Below are positions 11,168 to 22,753 of a stretch of 64,000 nt of DNA, piece by piece. A model generated the notes under the pieces. It did not search any database, was not told the origin of the DNA, and was given only the letters and a program-made list of their open reading frames with translations. Location of the stretch: assembly GCA_948567375.1 (NCBI GenBank), contig OX419755.1, positions 65,290,944 to 65,354,943 on the forward strand, given 5' to 3'. Source of the DNA: Lunularia cruciata (taxonomy: Eukaryota > Streptophyta > Marchantiopsida > Lunulariales > Lunulariaceae). Numbering within the stretch: the stretch's first letter is position 1; each line of letters begins with the position of its first letter. The position numbers and the translations under genes are program-made.

Positions 11168-12960
11168 CTGCAGGGCACATGCCCGCAAGCATCAAAAGGG
11201 CTGCCATCTAAAGCGGTCTGAAAAACCTTAGGAAAATCGCACAGACTCTCAAGCCCCTAGCCCCAGGACAAGAACTCCTTTATTTCCTTCACAGTAGAGC
11301 ATTCCTCGTTCATTCACGGAAGACGAGTCGTCCGTCAATGAATTCCTTTCGTCCATGTTTTAACTAATTCAAAGTCCATATCCATATATCCGAGACATAA
11401 CGCGTAGCCGCAGAGATACAATGTCATCAACCATCCACAGTGTTTGTGCTTGATGACCTAATTGGTACGATCTCCATAGGTGAATAAGAGAGGCCCTGCG
11501 CCTTGACAGGAAGCAGAACAAAGTAGCTGCGAAGCGAAATACCTAATCCGGTATAACTCAACGTTGCTCTAGTGCAGGCTAAGGTCGAATGTGTGATTCA
11601 GATAAGCCACTCTACAGACACAAAAATTATTTCAAATGCTCTAGAGCTAGCTAGGGAAATACGCGAGGTATATCACCTGCAGTTAAAAACTGTCTTGCAG
11701 ATCCTTGCATACGCAAAATAGAGCAGCAGGAGTTAAGTGATGAGTGCGGACCTCTTTGACATTGGCATCATGGCGGAACGGGAAGTACATGATGGAGTCG
11801 TGCTCAAGCATCTAATTTGCATCTCGTCTTTACAATCGGTTCGTTCTGTGACATATCCTATCCCACATGATACCTGATACACAAGATTGCCTCAGTTCAC
11901 TTGCGATTTCAAATGCACGAGATACACTGCTCATCGAGGCACGAGTCTACGTTCAAAGGGACCTACGATACACCTCGGCGAGATTAGCAAAATACAGATG
12001 CAAAGACCGCCCGCGTGGGTAACACGACCTAGAACGCTAAACCAACTAAAACAGCATACAGTAAAAGAACCCCGAGAGAAAATGCGACACTGCAAGTGAC
12101 TTATTCTCGAACTCCATCACTCCTGACTCCGGAATGACCTAGACTTGTGATTCGGAATACAAAAAGAAGAGCAATCCACTGAGAACTCACAGCAGACACT
12201 GATGCACTTGTGTCGAAGGCCAGAGTTTATATCCGAGTTTCACCGCTCAATGTTATCGCTATCTTCACTCTTTCTCTCACTTGAGATATCCGCTTACTCA
12301 GCTCCTTCCTGTCTCCTCTTTTCTCCGACCATACCTAACCATAGAGCTCATACACCCCTTTTCTCTGCTGTTCTTCTCAACCTCTTTCAATCGAAGTTCT
12401 CCCTGTGTTCCTAGTTCCGCCCTGATGAGCTCGCTTGTCTATAGATCCCAAACTCCTTTCCTTTCCGTCTCTTCACTCTTTGCCTCTGAAAGCCAAACAA
12501 GCAGAAAGCACGTTCAGCCAGCAGCAGCACCAGCTTCCTTCACAAGGGAATACGCGATGTCACTTTGACGAGCACCCTGGTCGATGAAGGGGAAAAAAAG
12601 CTGGAGTTTAGTCGCATCGCAAGGTTTGAAGGGGAGAGCAAGCAACCCAAAGGCCTGGTCTGGTCGACAAACAAGGAGGGCAGGCAGCAGGAATAGAGGG
12701 ATGGGCCAGACAAGGAAGGAGGAAGGCACACGACCCAGGGCAACCGAGCGAGGGACCGAGTAGCGGGGAGAGGAAGCGGAGGAATAATCCCCCCTTCGGG
12801 TCCTGAGGCGTCCCAACGGCAGCTCCCGCCGACTGACGGTAACGACAGGGCAACAAACTGGGCGGAAGACTCTCCTCAACGGGATGATGGGATACTGAAG
12901 AGAAAGAGGAAGGGCCATGAATTAAGATTACATTAAGGTCTAGTGTCGCATCCAGGAGCT
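11168..12960 (-). promoter_or_regulatory. Probable 5' leader/promoter region of the NOT2-like gene
   Basis: The stretch upstream of the first coding exon includes a block at about 12,560-12,900 that is clearly richer in G and C (and CpG) than the AT-rich DNA beyond 13,000, as expected for a plant promoter or first non-coding exon. A pyrimidine-rich (plus-strand) stretch lies at 12,240-12,490. I cannot place the start of transcription or a TATA box with confidence. A long minus-strand reading frame across the GC block is proline/arginine/leucine-rich and looks like a composition artefact. Confidence 0.4.
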
Positions 12961-14900
12961 AAATCATCTCGTCAGGGATACATACGCACTCAGCAACACA
13001 AGCGATGACAACGCTTTCTCACGCGCGACGCACATAAGATAAGAAAAATAGAAGATGCAAAGATTCATCAATCCGTGCGAAATATCTAATAATTAGCAGG
13101 AAGATCCGTCCTGCTAAATGTGCTAAGGCCTCTATATCTTCTTTTTAAAATATTCATGCTGTCCAAATGTAAAGGAACCCATTTAAGAGATGTCATTTAT
13201 CTTATAATAGAGATTGTCTTCATACTTGGTTGGCTCTTTTCTAAATTGGTTGCAATGGTTTTTCTTGGCAATATATTTCATATGACACAAAACAAACCTT
13301 TTTATTGATTCCGATTGCACAACACTCCAAACAAATTGTTTTGGGAAAAGGGACGTATTACTTAACATCCTGATTGTTCAAATATATTCTACATTTTTAG
13401 TATAAAATACTCTCTATTTCAAAACAATATCCTCTATTTCAGAAATACAGGCAGAGTTAAATACGCCCCTCATTAATATCTTTGCTTAGGCAACGGGTCT
13501 ACCATATTACAATTACATATAGCAATTATATAAATAAAACACTATTAGGCAGAATGTTGTTGGAGGATAGTACAGAGTAAGGATGGAAAGGAAAAGAAGA
13601 ACAACAAGAAGAAAGGAACTTCACAAGTAAATACGAACCAATATAACCAGAAAGTTGATTATTTCAGGCTAAAAAGCTGAAAATTATTAACAGGAACAAT
13701 CAAAATTTACATATCATTGATTTGAACAAATATATTCAAAAAAGAAACTTTCTTGAATGTATTAAATACAGATCCTATTAGCGTATTTTACAGCTCCTGG
13801 AATTTTCATCTATAATTATTTATTTCCACTTGTAGAATCTAATGTGGGTATTTATTCATTTAATATTCTTTGTTATTTTCCGCGTTTCTGATCTCATGAC
13901 TGATTTTCTTAAATATATGGTGCGGGGTAATACGTAAACATACTCCTCTGGGTCCTAATTGGTTTCTCTATAGAGTATGATAAGAAATCTAAGGCCTATA
14001 TCAGGACTCATGGACCTCGATTGATATTAGATATAATTATAATTTCGGTTTGATAAAGTGATTTTGGTTTAGATCGTGAATACATTAGGCCTATTTGTGG
14101 TCCATGTAAGGATATTTTAAACCTGAGAAGACCGAAATATATAACATTGGAATTTGCATCCTTAAATTTAGAATAATCAATAACAAATGTGACTTTTTAT
14201 AGTTTAATTCAAGTAAGCAGAAATTATTCATTAACTGACTGATTGAAAGTTAATCTAGAGGTCAAGAAATCATATGTGTATAAGATATAACGATTATATT
14301 ATATAAAATAGCTCCGTCAATCCATGCTTGTTATCACATTGTCAACCGTCCGTCTTGTTATATCAAATTAAACTTTTGTAATGTTTTGTTTTGTTGCAGG
14401 TAAATAATATTTTATTTATTGCTCCAAACTCCATGGTCTATTAAAACATGGAAGATATAAAGTGAAAGCATATAGCTTATTTATTTACTCATTGTCCAAA
14501 CCAATTTGTTCGCTTGATCTAATTTGTATTTTAGTTAAAACTATTTTGTTATGTCTACCTGGATGAGGTCTTCCCATCCTTCATGTGTTCTCAATGGTCG
14601 CCTTTGTTCCTTGAGCTCTATATCACAGAGGTGCAACTAGAGAGAAGGAGAGTTGAGAGAGAAGAGATTTTAGATTTTGACAACTCATCAGCATATATTA
14701 CATGAATAAAGAACAAATAGGCAAAGTGCCATTTGATGAGTAACTAAAAACAAGGGAGAGGGATATAGAAAGAAAAAAGTAATAAAAAAGACAGTGATTG
14801 CTAGTAGTAACGATTTTTCACGATCCATGGGTTTATATAAAATCCATGTTTTAGGTGTATCAAAATACATTATTTTCTGTTTTTTTTTTTAATTTTGGCC
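12961..14900. other. AT-rich intergenic DNA, no gene seen
   Basis: Only short open frames without recognisable domains. There is a poly-T run near 14,877-14,892. Nothing assignable. Confidence 0.6.
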
Positions 14901-16200
14901 CCAATGGTGCCTATATTGAAGGCTATGGAGAATTGAGTAGAAAGTTATGAGGAATTTTAGGGGTTTTAGGGTTTAGAGTGATTGTTTTATATGGAGAGTG
15001 AAAATTTGTGAATATTCAATTCTAATTTCTTTGTATTCATGCTCTAGTTCCATGGGAACTTAATTTGAAAAATTTTGAGATTGAAATTGAGACTTATAAG
15101 AGTTTATAAGTTTTAAGGTTTTGGAAACATACAATTTACTCATGTGAGTTGAGATGTGAGTGGTTGTGGGTTTGAAGGTATGGGGGAGATATGGAGAGGA
15201 GCATAATGTGTTACAATTATTATTCTTGTATTAGCCATGGCTACACTTCTCCATGTATGACCACCTAAAGTGGCTCAGGATACACCATGCACGATGTGTC
15301 ACCAATGCTTTACCTTGCAAGGGGTAAAGACCTATATGGGAAGGATGCATAACAATTATAATTGGATTACTTGGGATGCTCATGTGAGGCAAGCAACCAC
15401 ATCAATAGTGGTGACAGTTGAGATTATGCACGCTTCCTCTATCCCTTTTTTGACTATTCTAGTGATATCAATCAATTCATGGGAATGGTTAGCATCTTAA
15501 GAAAGTTGCATTTTGGGGTTATTTAAGACTGTTTTTCCATGTCCATGTCTATTTTATAGATTTCTCGGTACACTCCATGATGAGGCTAGATAAGCTTTTT
15601 CCTACCACTTTATAGTTTGGCATGTGCTCTTGTGTATTAGTTAGCATTGTTCTTATTCCTCTTACTCCCTTGATGGCATCTTTATTATGCTAGAGGAGGA
15701 TATATGGGGCATAGAGAGGTTGGTATTAGATTTTATCAATAGCAAGTAGGGGACTAGATTGTCCTTCAAGATGAGTCTATTTAGGTTGCACATTTTAGGA
15801 GATAGGTTCTACCATATGACACCACAAAGTCCACTTTCTTATGACGGTATAGGATATTGGGTTGGGCACAAGAATAGTATGGCAATAAAAACATTACACC
15901 TTTTATCTATGTTTAGTCCCATTGATGAAACTATCTCTTCCTTACACTCATTACACTTATAGTAGATTTATTGTGCTATTTAAGGTGGATGCAATAGTAA
16001 TGAGGAGAATATTTCTACATCAATTAGTCAAGTGTTAGGTACTAGTTGACTTCTTGTGATGTAGAAGTGCACTAGACTAATTGCTATTCAAGAGATATTT
16101 TTGCATTTGGTTAGTCATATCATTTTATTTCATCATCATGTCACTTTAATAGCACTTATATCCATATCAATTTAGAGTAGCAACATTTGGAGGTTGTGAG
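14901..16200. other. Unassigned, weakly gene-like sequence upstream of the LINE-like RT
   Basis: Short plus-strand frames at 15,270-15,500 and 15,759-15,962 read like decayed coding sequence (for example RLHILGDRFYHMTPQSPLSY) but I do not recognise a family. It might be the 5' part of the element that follows. Confidence 0.3.
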
Positions 16201-18270
16201 GTTATATCTGTAAGCATCAAAGCAGTCCTAGATATCCATCTAGAGTGGATTATTCTACATGTGGATCTTGAGAATGCTTTTAAAAGCATCTCTTGGGCAT
16301 CCATCTTTAGAGAGCTTAGGAAGGTTGGTGGATCCTTGGCAGGTCTTACTCATTTTGTGCAGTCATTTTATGACTCTCTTACTTCCTTTCACTACCAACA
16401 TGGTTGGTCATTGGAAGGAGTCACCGTCTTGGAGTCAATTGTTGATACCGATAGGGAGATCCTTTAGTGGGATCTTTATTTGCCATAGCTCACTTCAAAG
16501 CTCTCTTATCTACTACTTTGGCCATGTTAGGTTGTGTAGTTCCCTCATTGGCAAACAATACACACATCATGAGCCTCATAAATCAAACTAGGCATGCCTT
16601 TGATCACTTGACTACCAAGTTACATCTTGTAGGCTTGAGATTCAAGGTATCAGAGTGCAAAACATGGTTCCCTTTAAGTATGCCTCCTTACTTTGAGCTT
16701 CCAAAGAGATGTATAATATCTATAGATGGACTATGTATTCTTGGAGTGCTACTAGGGGTCTCAAGAATTTTTCCCATACTTCTTAGATGTTGCCCTTGTA
16801 GAGAATATTCTCTATATAGATGAACTTCCTCTACTATGAGATCTGCAAGTGGCATTTGGTATACTTTCCTCTAATATTGCACATCAACCAACTTATCTTC
16901 TCCGCATGGTTCCCCCTTCCTTGACCTTCCTAGCACATTTGAGACCTTTTGAGAGGAAGATTACAAGAGTCTTTGGTGATATCATTGGAACAAGGATATT
17001 CAAGTGTGTGACATGGGACTAGGCACATAGATCAGCATCTCTACCAATCTTGTGTGGAGAGGTATGCTTATTATATATATGGAGAAGATGGCACTTATAG
17101 CATTTTTGGGCCTTCCCTTGCTACTAGGGTCAAGGAAGCCTCCCATTTTATGGTAGTTGATAGTTCAATTTTAGATATATGTTACCAAGGTAGAAGAGGA
17201 ATCCTTTCCTCTCCAAATGTTATTGCAATAGACCATAGATGGTCTATCCTCATGGGGACAATAGACCTTCCATCCTTTGCTTCACTACCATCAAATTAGA
17301 CTAGAGGTTTGCAATGTTCCTTGATGGAGCAATAGGCTACATCATACATACGCTACATTCTCTCTTAGTTGACCCTTCTATTCCTTAGGCCACTAGAGCA
17401 CATCTTTGCTCTTGCTCCAACAAGATTGAAAGCTTTTGGACCTTAGCTTGATTGTGCATTAGGGCATTCCAACTTGCACTAGTTACCTTTTTACAACAAT
17501 CAAGTTCTACCTAGGTTTGGTCCACCCGTCTATATCTTCATTACTTACTTGTGAGTGTGGTTCTATACTAGATGCAACAGTGGTCCATATGACAGAGTGT
17601 CCTTTTGGAGGATAAGGGATAGCTACCCTAATTCCATTAGGGATATAGTGCTTGTCATGGTACAAGAGAGTATATATACCTTGCTTGGAGGGAATGCTTG
17701 TTTGCTTTGCAAACAACATGTGTTAGAGAAAACTTATACTTGGTCCAAGATGATTAGGTGACAATGGTAGATGTTCTGGTCATAGACACTATGTGTGATG
17801 CAGTTTTAGAAGGAGTGACTACTCATCCCCTTGGATGGGCAGTGAGCAGAGCAACAACAAGTAAGGTCTCCAAGTATAAGGTATACAACAAGGTCACTTT
17901 TTTATTCCTCTAGCCTTGGAGTTATATAGAGTGATGGACATGGCATTTGACACATTTGTCAAAGAGTGCATGGAAGCTTATCATATTAGATATCAAGGGT
18001 ATCACTCTCACTCTCGTACTTTAGATAGCATGTGTCTACTACTCTACAAAGACCATTGGCTAGTGCAATCCATAATAAAGCAATCATACAAAGTGATGAT
18101 TCTTTAGATGCTTGAGTAGGTTGTAGATCTTATGACTTGCATAACTCTAATATCTTAGGTGCAATAGGGAAGATTTCTCACATCAATACTATTGGAGCCT
18201 AGCTCTATTTTACCTTTTTTGTCTCTCCGTTGTAGGACTTGATAGGTCTTCATGTCCTTTGTGTTTGTTT
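16200..18270 (+). mobile_element. Decayed LINE-like (non-LTR) reverse transcriptase gene
   Basis: The frame from 16,261 reads VDLENAFKSISWASIFRELR, the start of an RT palm. Near 16,445-16,475 the DNA still matches a TRQGDPLGG motif but across a frame change and a stop. The next frame (from 16,467) has SLFAIAHFKALL, then SLANNTHIM where active relatives carry ADDTH, so both catalytic aspartates are asparagines here, then DGLCILGVLLGV. Around 17,550 comes a C-terminal Cys/His-type segment (CECGSILDATVVHMTECPFGG), and at 17,760-18,110 a tail ending in a frame similar to FYRQRVSVALQRAQ of relatives. Several frame breaks are present. The 3' half recurs at 44.1-45.0 kb, which fits 5'-truncated LINE copies. 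No poly-A tail or target duplication was identified. The family assignment rests on remembered protein similarity. Confidence 0.6.
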
Positions 18271-20291
18271 GTTTCCTTTTATTTTTCATAACTCTTAAAG
18301 TTTAGCATCTTCATTATAAGTTAACATATGTTTTTATTCAAGTAAAAAAATTATGCTAATCAATGATATAGGATGAGAGGTATACATAGTTCTCTTTGAT
18401 TGATTGATTCATGTATTTTGTTGGTTTGATTTCAAGTGAGAATGTTATCTTAACATCTTTATACAACTATGTACTAATCATCTTGTCGACAATAAACCTA
18501 AGAACAATTACAACTTTTATATCCATAGTGTTTAAAATATAAGTGAATTAAATTATTTAGATGATTTTTTAGCACTACTTGCCTCTTATCCACCATTGAT
18601 TGGCAAAGCATGTTCGTAAATAGCTCTTGGTTGTATTCAAGTTATAAATATAACTTGAGAAACTACACTTGTTTTTCTAGACTATCACATATAAATGATT
18701 AAAATAATCTATATTCTTAATTGGTTACTTGTGGAATCTGAAATCAACATAAGTAATTCTAAGAAAGCTATATAAATTTTATATATAGTGTAGTAAGTGA
18801 TCTTCAAATAATAGTATACAATCAGAATAGTTTTTATTATATTCAGTTTGTTGAAATGCACACATATACACACCCACAAATACATACATATATATATATA
18901 TATATATAATCTATATCTATATTTTTCATGTATACGTTTTTAAATCATATTTAAGTACACTTATTGTCATGGAACATAAGAAGATATGTTGAAGATAGAT
19001 TTGTATTTATATGCCATTGAAAAATATGTATGTAGGTAGTAGTACTATTTAGCCTTTTTATGATATTTGTATGAAGATATATATCATAACAGATTTAATT
19101 TTATCAACTTTGTCAAGGGTAATAGAGTCTCAATGAAGCTCATTAAATTCACATTGAAGTGTTAATTGACCTTGACATGGTCATTATAAAGTTTAAGCCA
19201 GCATGGTTTGTAACCATAAGGAAATATTTTCTAAATCTGAGTTTGTTTTTATATTTGGTACTAGCTTTGATAAGTTTAGAGTTTGTTACGTGAGTGAGAC
19301 TAGCTTAGATTTTAGTACACTCAACTAGGTTGGCTAGATTTCAAATTACTACCTATAGTTTACTTTAGCCAACTTTTGATAAATTTAATATATTAAATAG
19401 TAATATCTAAGGTAATACTTATGAATATTTACATATATGGTTGAATGGTGCACTTGCTTGTTTAAATATGCATAAATATTTGGTTACAACTTTTTTGTTA
19501 CCTTTGAAAAAAGTATACAAGTATGATTTAATGGAAGTTTATACAAGTAGGCTCTAGGTGTGCAATTGCAATTTACCTTTTAACCTATCTAAGTATACCT
19601 TCAACAATGATAATCTATCTTATCTATTACTACTAATTTTTTTTAATTGGTTGGTAATGTGTTTTAAAATAGACTATTGTGCACTCTTTTGGCTTCATAA
19701 ATAGAAAATTCAACTTTCTATAAAGAAATATATTTCTCTAAAATAAAAATACCTAACTATATTAACAAAAAGAGGTTTATTATAAGTCTTGGACTCCTTT
19801 TCCTATTCACTCAAGACCATTTAAAATCTGTATCATTCAATTTAGTAGAACAACTCATTTAGGATCAAAACATCAATTCAAGGTCAAACTAAGTATACTT
19901 ATTCTATAATATGTTGCAAAGTTGAACTTTAATGTTTTACATTGTACAACTAAAATTAGTTACAAATTATAATCCCAAACAAGCATGATTTAGTGAGGCC
20001 ATATCAAGTCATTACAATTACTCATGCAACTTAATATGTAGCTCTAATACTGCTTATTTGGACTTTAATAAACTGAAGTTATTAACACAATCAAAGATGG
20101 ATCAATCTTATTATTATAGTTAAATACTATATTATCTTAACAATTGGTATTACTATAATTATTGTTTCTTAGCTTCCACAAAATAAGCATAATATTTGAC
20201 ATCTTAAAATGATCTTTCTTCAAGTTGAGCATGTTTTTTATTATGAATGCACTATAAAAATTTAATACCTTCTTTATTTTTTATTACAACT
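18271..20291. other. AT-rich intergenic DNA, no gene seen
   Basis: Very AT-rich, stop-dense in all frames, no domain recognised. Confidence 0.6.
18889..18908. repeat. (TA)n microsatellite
   Basis: About ten TA units, preceded by CA/TACA-rich sequence. Confidence 0.85.
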
Positions 20292-20498
20292 TGTTGAAAA
20301 ACACAATTATTAGACCAACATTCCAAGATCATTCATAACAGACCATGAGAGAGAGCTCCATGAAGGTAAACAAGAATGAACAGAGAGAGTGCACTCCTCT
20401 CATTATATAGTGTATAGGTGATCTTAAACCCTAATATGACTATACAATTAGAACTAAGTCATTAATTAAGTCAATACAAGCTTGGGATAGTATCAAGA
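20292..20498 (-). repeat. Copia LTR (3' end of the element)
   Basis: About 207 bp; shares CATAACAGACCATGAGAGAG and other blocks with the LTR at 32,954. The outer edge reads TGTTG on the plus strand. Confidence 0.75.
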
Positions 20499-21065
20499 CT
20501 CCCTCTCATGCTCAACCCAATATCTTGTATGCCAAAGCAAAGTGTGAAAGACTCAAATTTGTCTTTATGTATAGCCTTCATGAAAATATAAACTATTTGC
20601 TCTTCATATGCCAACAAACTTAATCTCAATCTACCCCAAAAGAACCTTTTCCATAGAAAGAATGATAGTGCACCTCAATAAGATTAGTACTAGCCTAAAA
20701 CATATGATTACTTGAAAAATTTATGCTATTCATGTTATCAATATAAAATACAATGCAAAATAAAATATCCATACCTATATCAAAAAGCAAACTCCAAAGC
20801 CAAATAGCTTCACAAGTTGCATTGGTGGCTCTATGATAATTTGCCTTAAAGAAGGATAGCTACAATTGGCTACTTTTTAGAAGTCCAACTCACAACAACA
20901 CTCCCAAGTCCAAACATGTATCCTTAAGTAGATCTATTGTAAAGGACAATCCTTGCCTAATCTACATCAATATAACCATGTAGCACCAATGATCCAACAA
21001 AGGTGTAGTGAAAGCCTAATTGGAAAATTGACTTGACAATCTCACAGTGATATTTGCATGGTGAT

Positions 21066-21809
21066 TTTAATACCAAGGGTTAGCCATATGATCTAGATGT
21101 GAAATTTGGTTTGGTAACATCTAGAATGACGTTATACATGATGGTCAAAATAGATCAGATAGAAGTATCACCAAAAGAGTACTTCTACGAATAGAGCAAA
21201 AACCAAAATAGAAGTGAGAAGCGTAGAACCAATAGCTAGACATATGATTTAAAGGTGAGAATTGTTTTGGTAACATCTGGAAGGATGTTACACATGATGG
21301 ACTAAACAGATCAGAAAGAAGTATCACCAAAAGAGGACTTCTACTAATAGAGTAGGAACCAAAATATGCTTGAAATCTTTGAAGGCAATTTCGGAGGCCT
21401 AAACGGATGAATTAGGCCTTGAAAATGTGCCAATCCCCCCCCCCTTTCAATGGAGGATAGGTTGGCCTTCCCTCCCCCCTGCTTTGTCTCGTCAAGAGCT
21501 TTCCAACGGTACCTTACTCACGTGATTCTAAGATTCCTACAGGAAGATTCCCTAAAAGATTTCTTCCGGTCAAAGCTTGTTTGACCAACAAGATAGGACC
21601 TAGACCAGACAGGTCACCCATCCAAGTAAGTAATCCAAGGGTGGAGCTTGCTAACATGTCACCTATCTGTGTCCCTAACCCTATGGTGGAGCTTCCTTGG
21701 AAGAGATTCTCTTTGTCTATATAATAAAGAGAAGGTGCTTCCTTGGGGCATCGAATGTTTGTGTTTGCAATTTGTGTTTTCTCTCTTCTCTTGTCCTCGG
21801 AGTATTACA
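21066..21809 (+). mobile_element. Solo LTR of the chromodomain gypsy family
   Basis: Full-length match to the LTRs at 22,017 and 27,867, ending AGTATTACA. Flanks GTGAT and ATGAT match at four of five bases, a slightly decayed target duplication. No internal sequence follows: a solo LTR left by LTR-LTR recombination. Inserted in the copia element only about 200 bp from the full-length gypsy copy and in the same orientation. Confidence 0.85.
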
Positions 21810-22016
21810 ATGATTGTATGAATTGGCTAACAATTCCAACTGCACAACTTAGGTTAGGTCTAGTGATAGTCAAATAGACGAGAGTACCAACCATCTACCT
21901 ATATGGGGATCAATGAGAAACTCATTATCATCAATATCCAAGTGATGGTTTTGCTCCAAAGATGTATTTATAGGCTTATAGGTAGGCCAAATCTTTGTAG
22001 CATGTCAATGGCATAA

Positions 22017-22753
22017 TGTAATACCAAGGGTTAGCCATATGATCTAGATGTGAAATTCGGTTTGGTAACATCTAGAATGATGTTATACATGATGGTCAAA
22101 ATAGATCAGATAGAAGTATCACCAAAAGAGTACTTCTACGACTAGGGCAAAAACCAAAATAGACTTGAGAACCTTAGAACCAATAGCTAGACATATGATT
22201 TAAAGGTGAGAATTGGTTTGGTAACATCTGGAAGGATGTTACACATGATGGAATAAACAGATCAGAAAGAGGTATCACCAAAAGGGGACTTCTACTAATA
22301 GAGCAAGAACCAAAATATGCTTGAAATCTTTGAAGGCAATTTCAGAGGCCTAAATAGATGAATTAGGCCTTGAAAATGTGCAGATTCCCCCCAATGGAGG
22401 AGAGGCTGGCCTTCCCTCCCCCTTGCTTTGTCTCGTTGAGAGCTTTCCAATGGTACCTTACTCATGTGATTCTGAGATTCCTATAAGAAGATTCCCTAAA
22501 AGATTTCCTCTGGTCAAAGCTTGTTTGACCAACCAGATAGGACCTAGACCAGACAGTTCACCCATCCAAGTAAGTAATCCAAGGGTGGAGCTTGCTGACA
22601 TGTCACCTATCTGTGTCCCTAATCCTATGGTGGAGATTCCTTGGAGGAGATCCTCTTTGACTATATAATAAAGAGAAGGTGCTCCCTTGGGGCATCAAAT
22701 GTTTGAGTGTGCAATTTGTGTTTTCTCTCTTCTCTTATCCTTGGAGTATTACA
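22017..22753 (+). repeat. 5' LTR of the gypsy element
   Basis: Begins TGTAATACC, ends GTATTACA. Contains a TATA-like CTATATAATA at 22,661 and a 156-bp-period internal duplication in its first half. Confidence 0.92.

Noticed and set aside
12514-12918. 134-residue minus-strand frame as a gene
   Set aside because: Proline/leucine/arginine-rich, no domain, lies in a GC-rich block; most likely leader or promoter DNA of NOT2.
14955-14985. Telomere-like TTTAGGG phrases
   Set aside because: Only two irregular units; too short for an interstitial telomere array.
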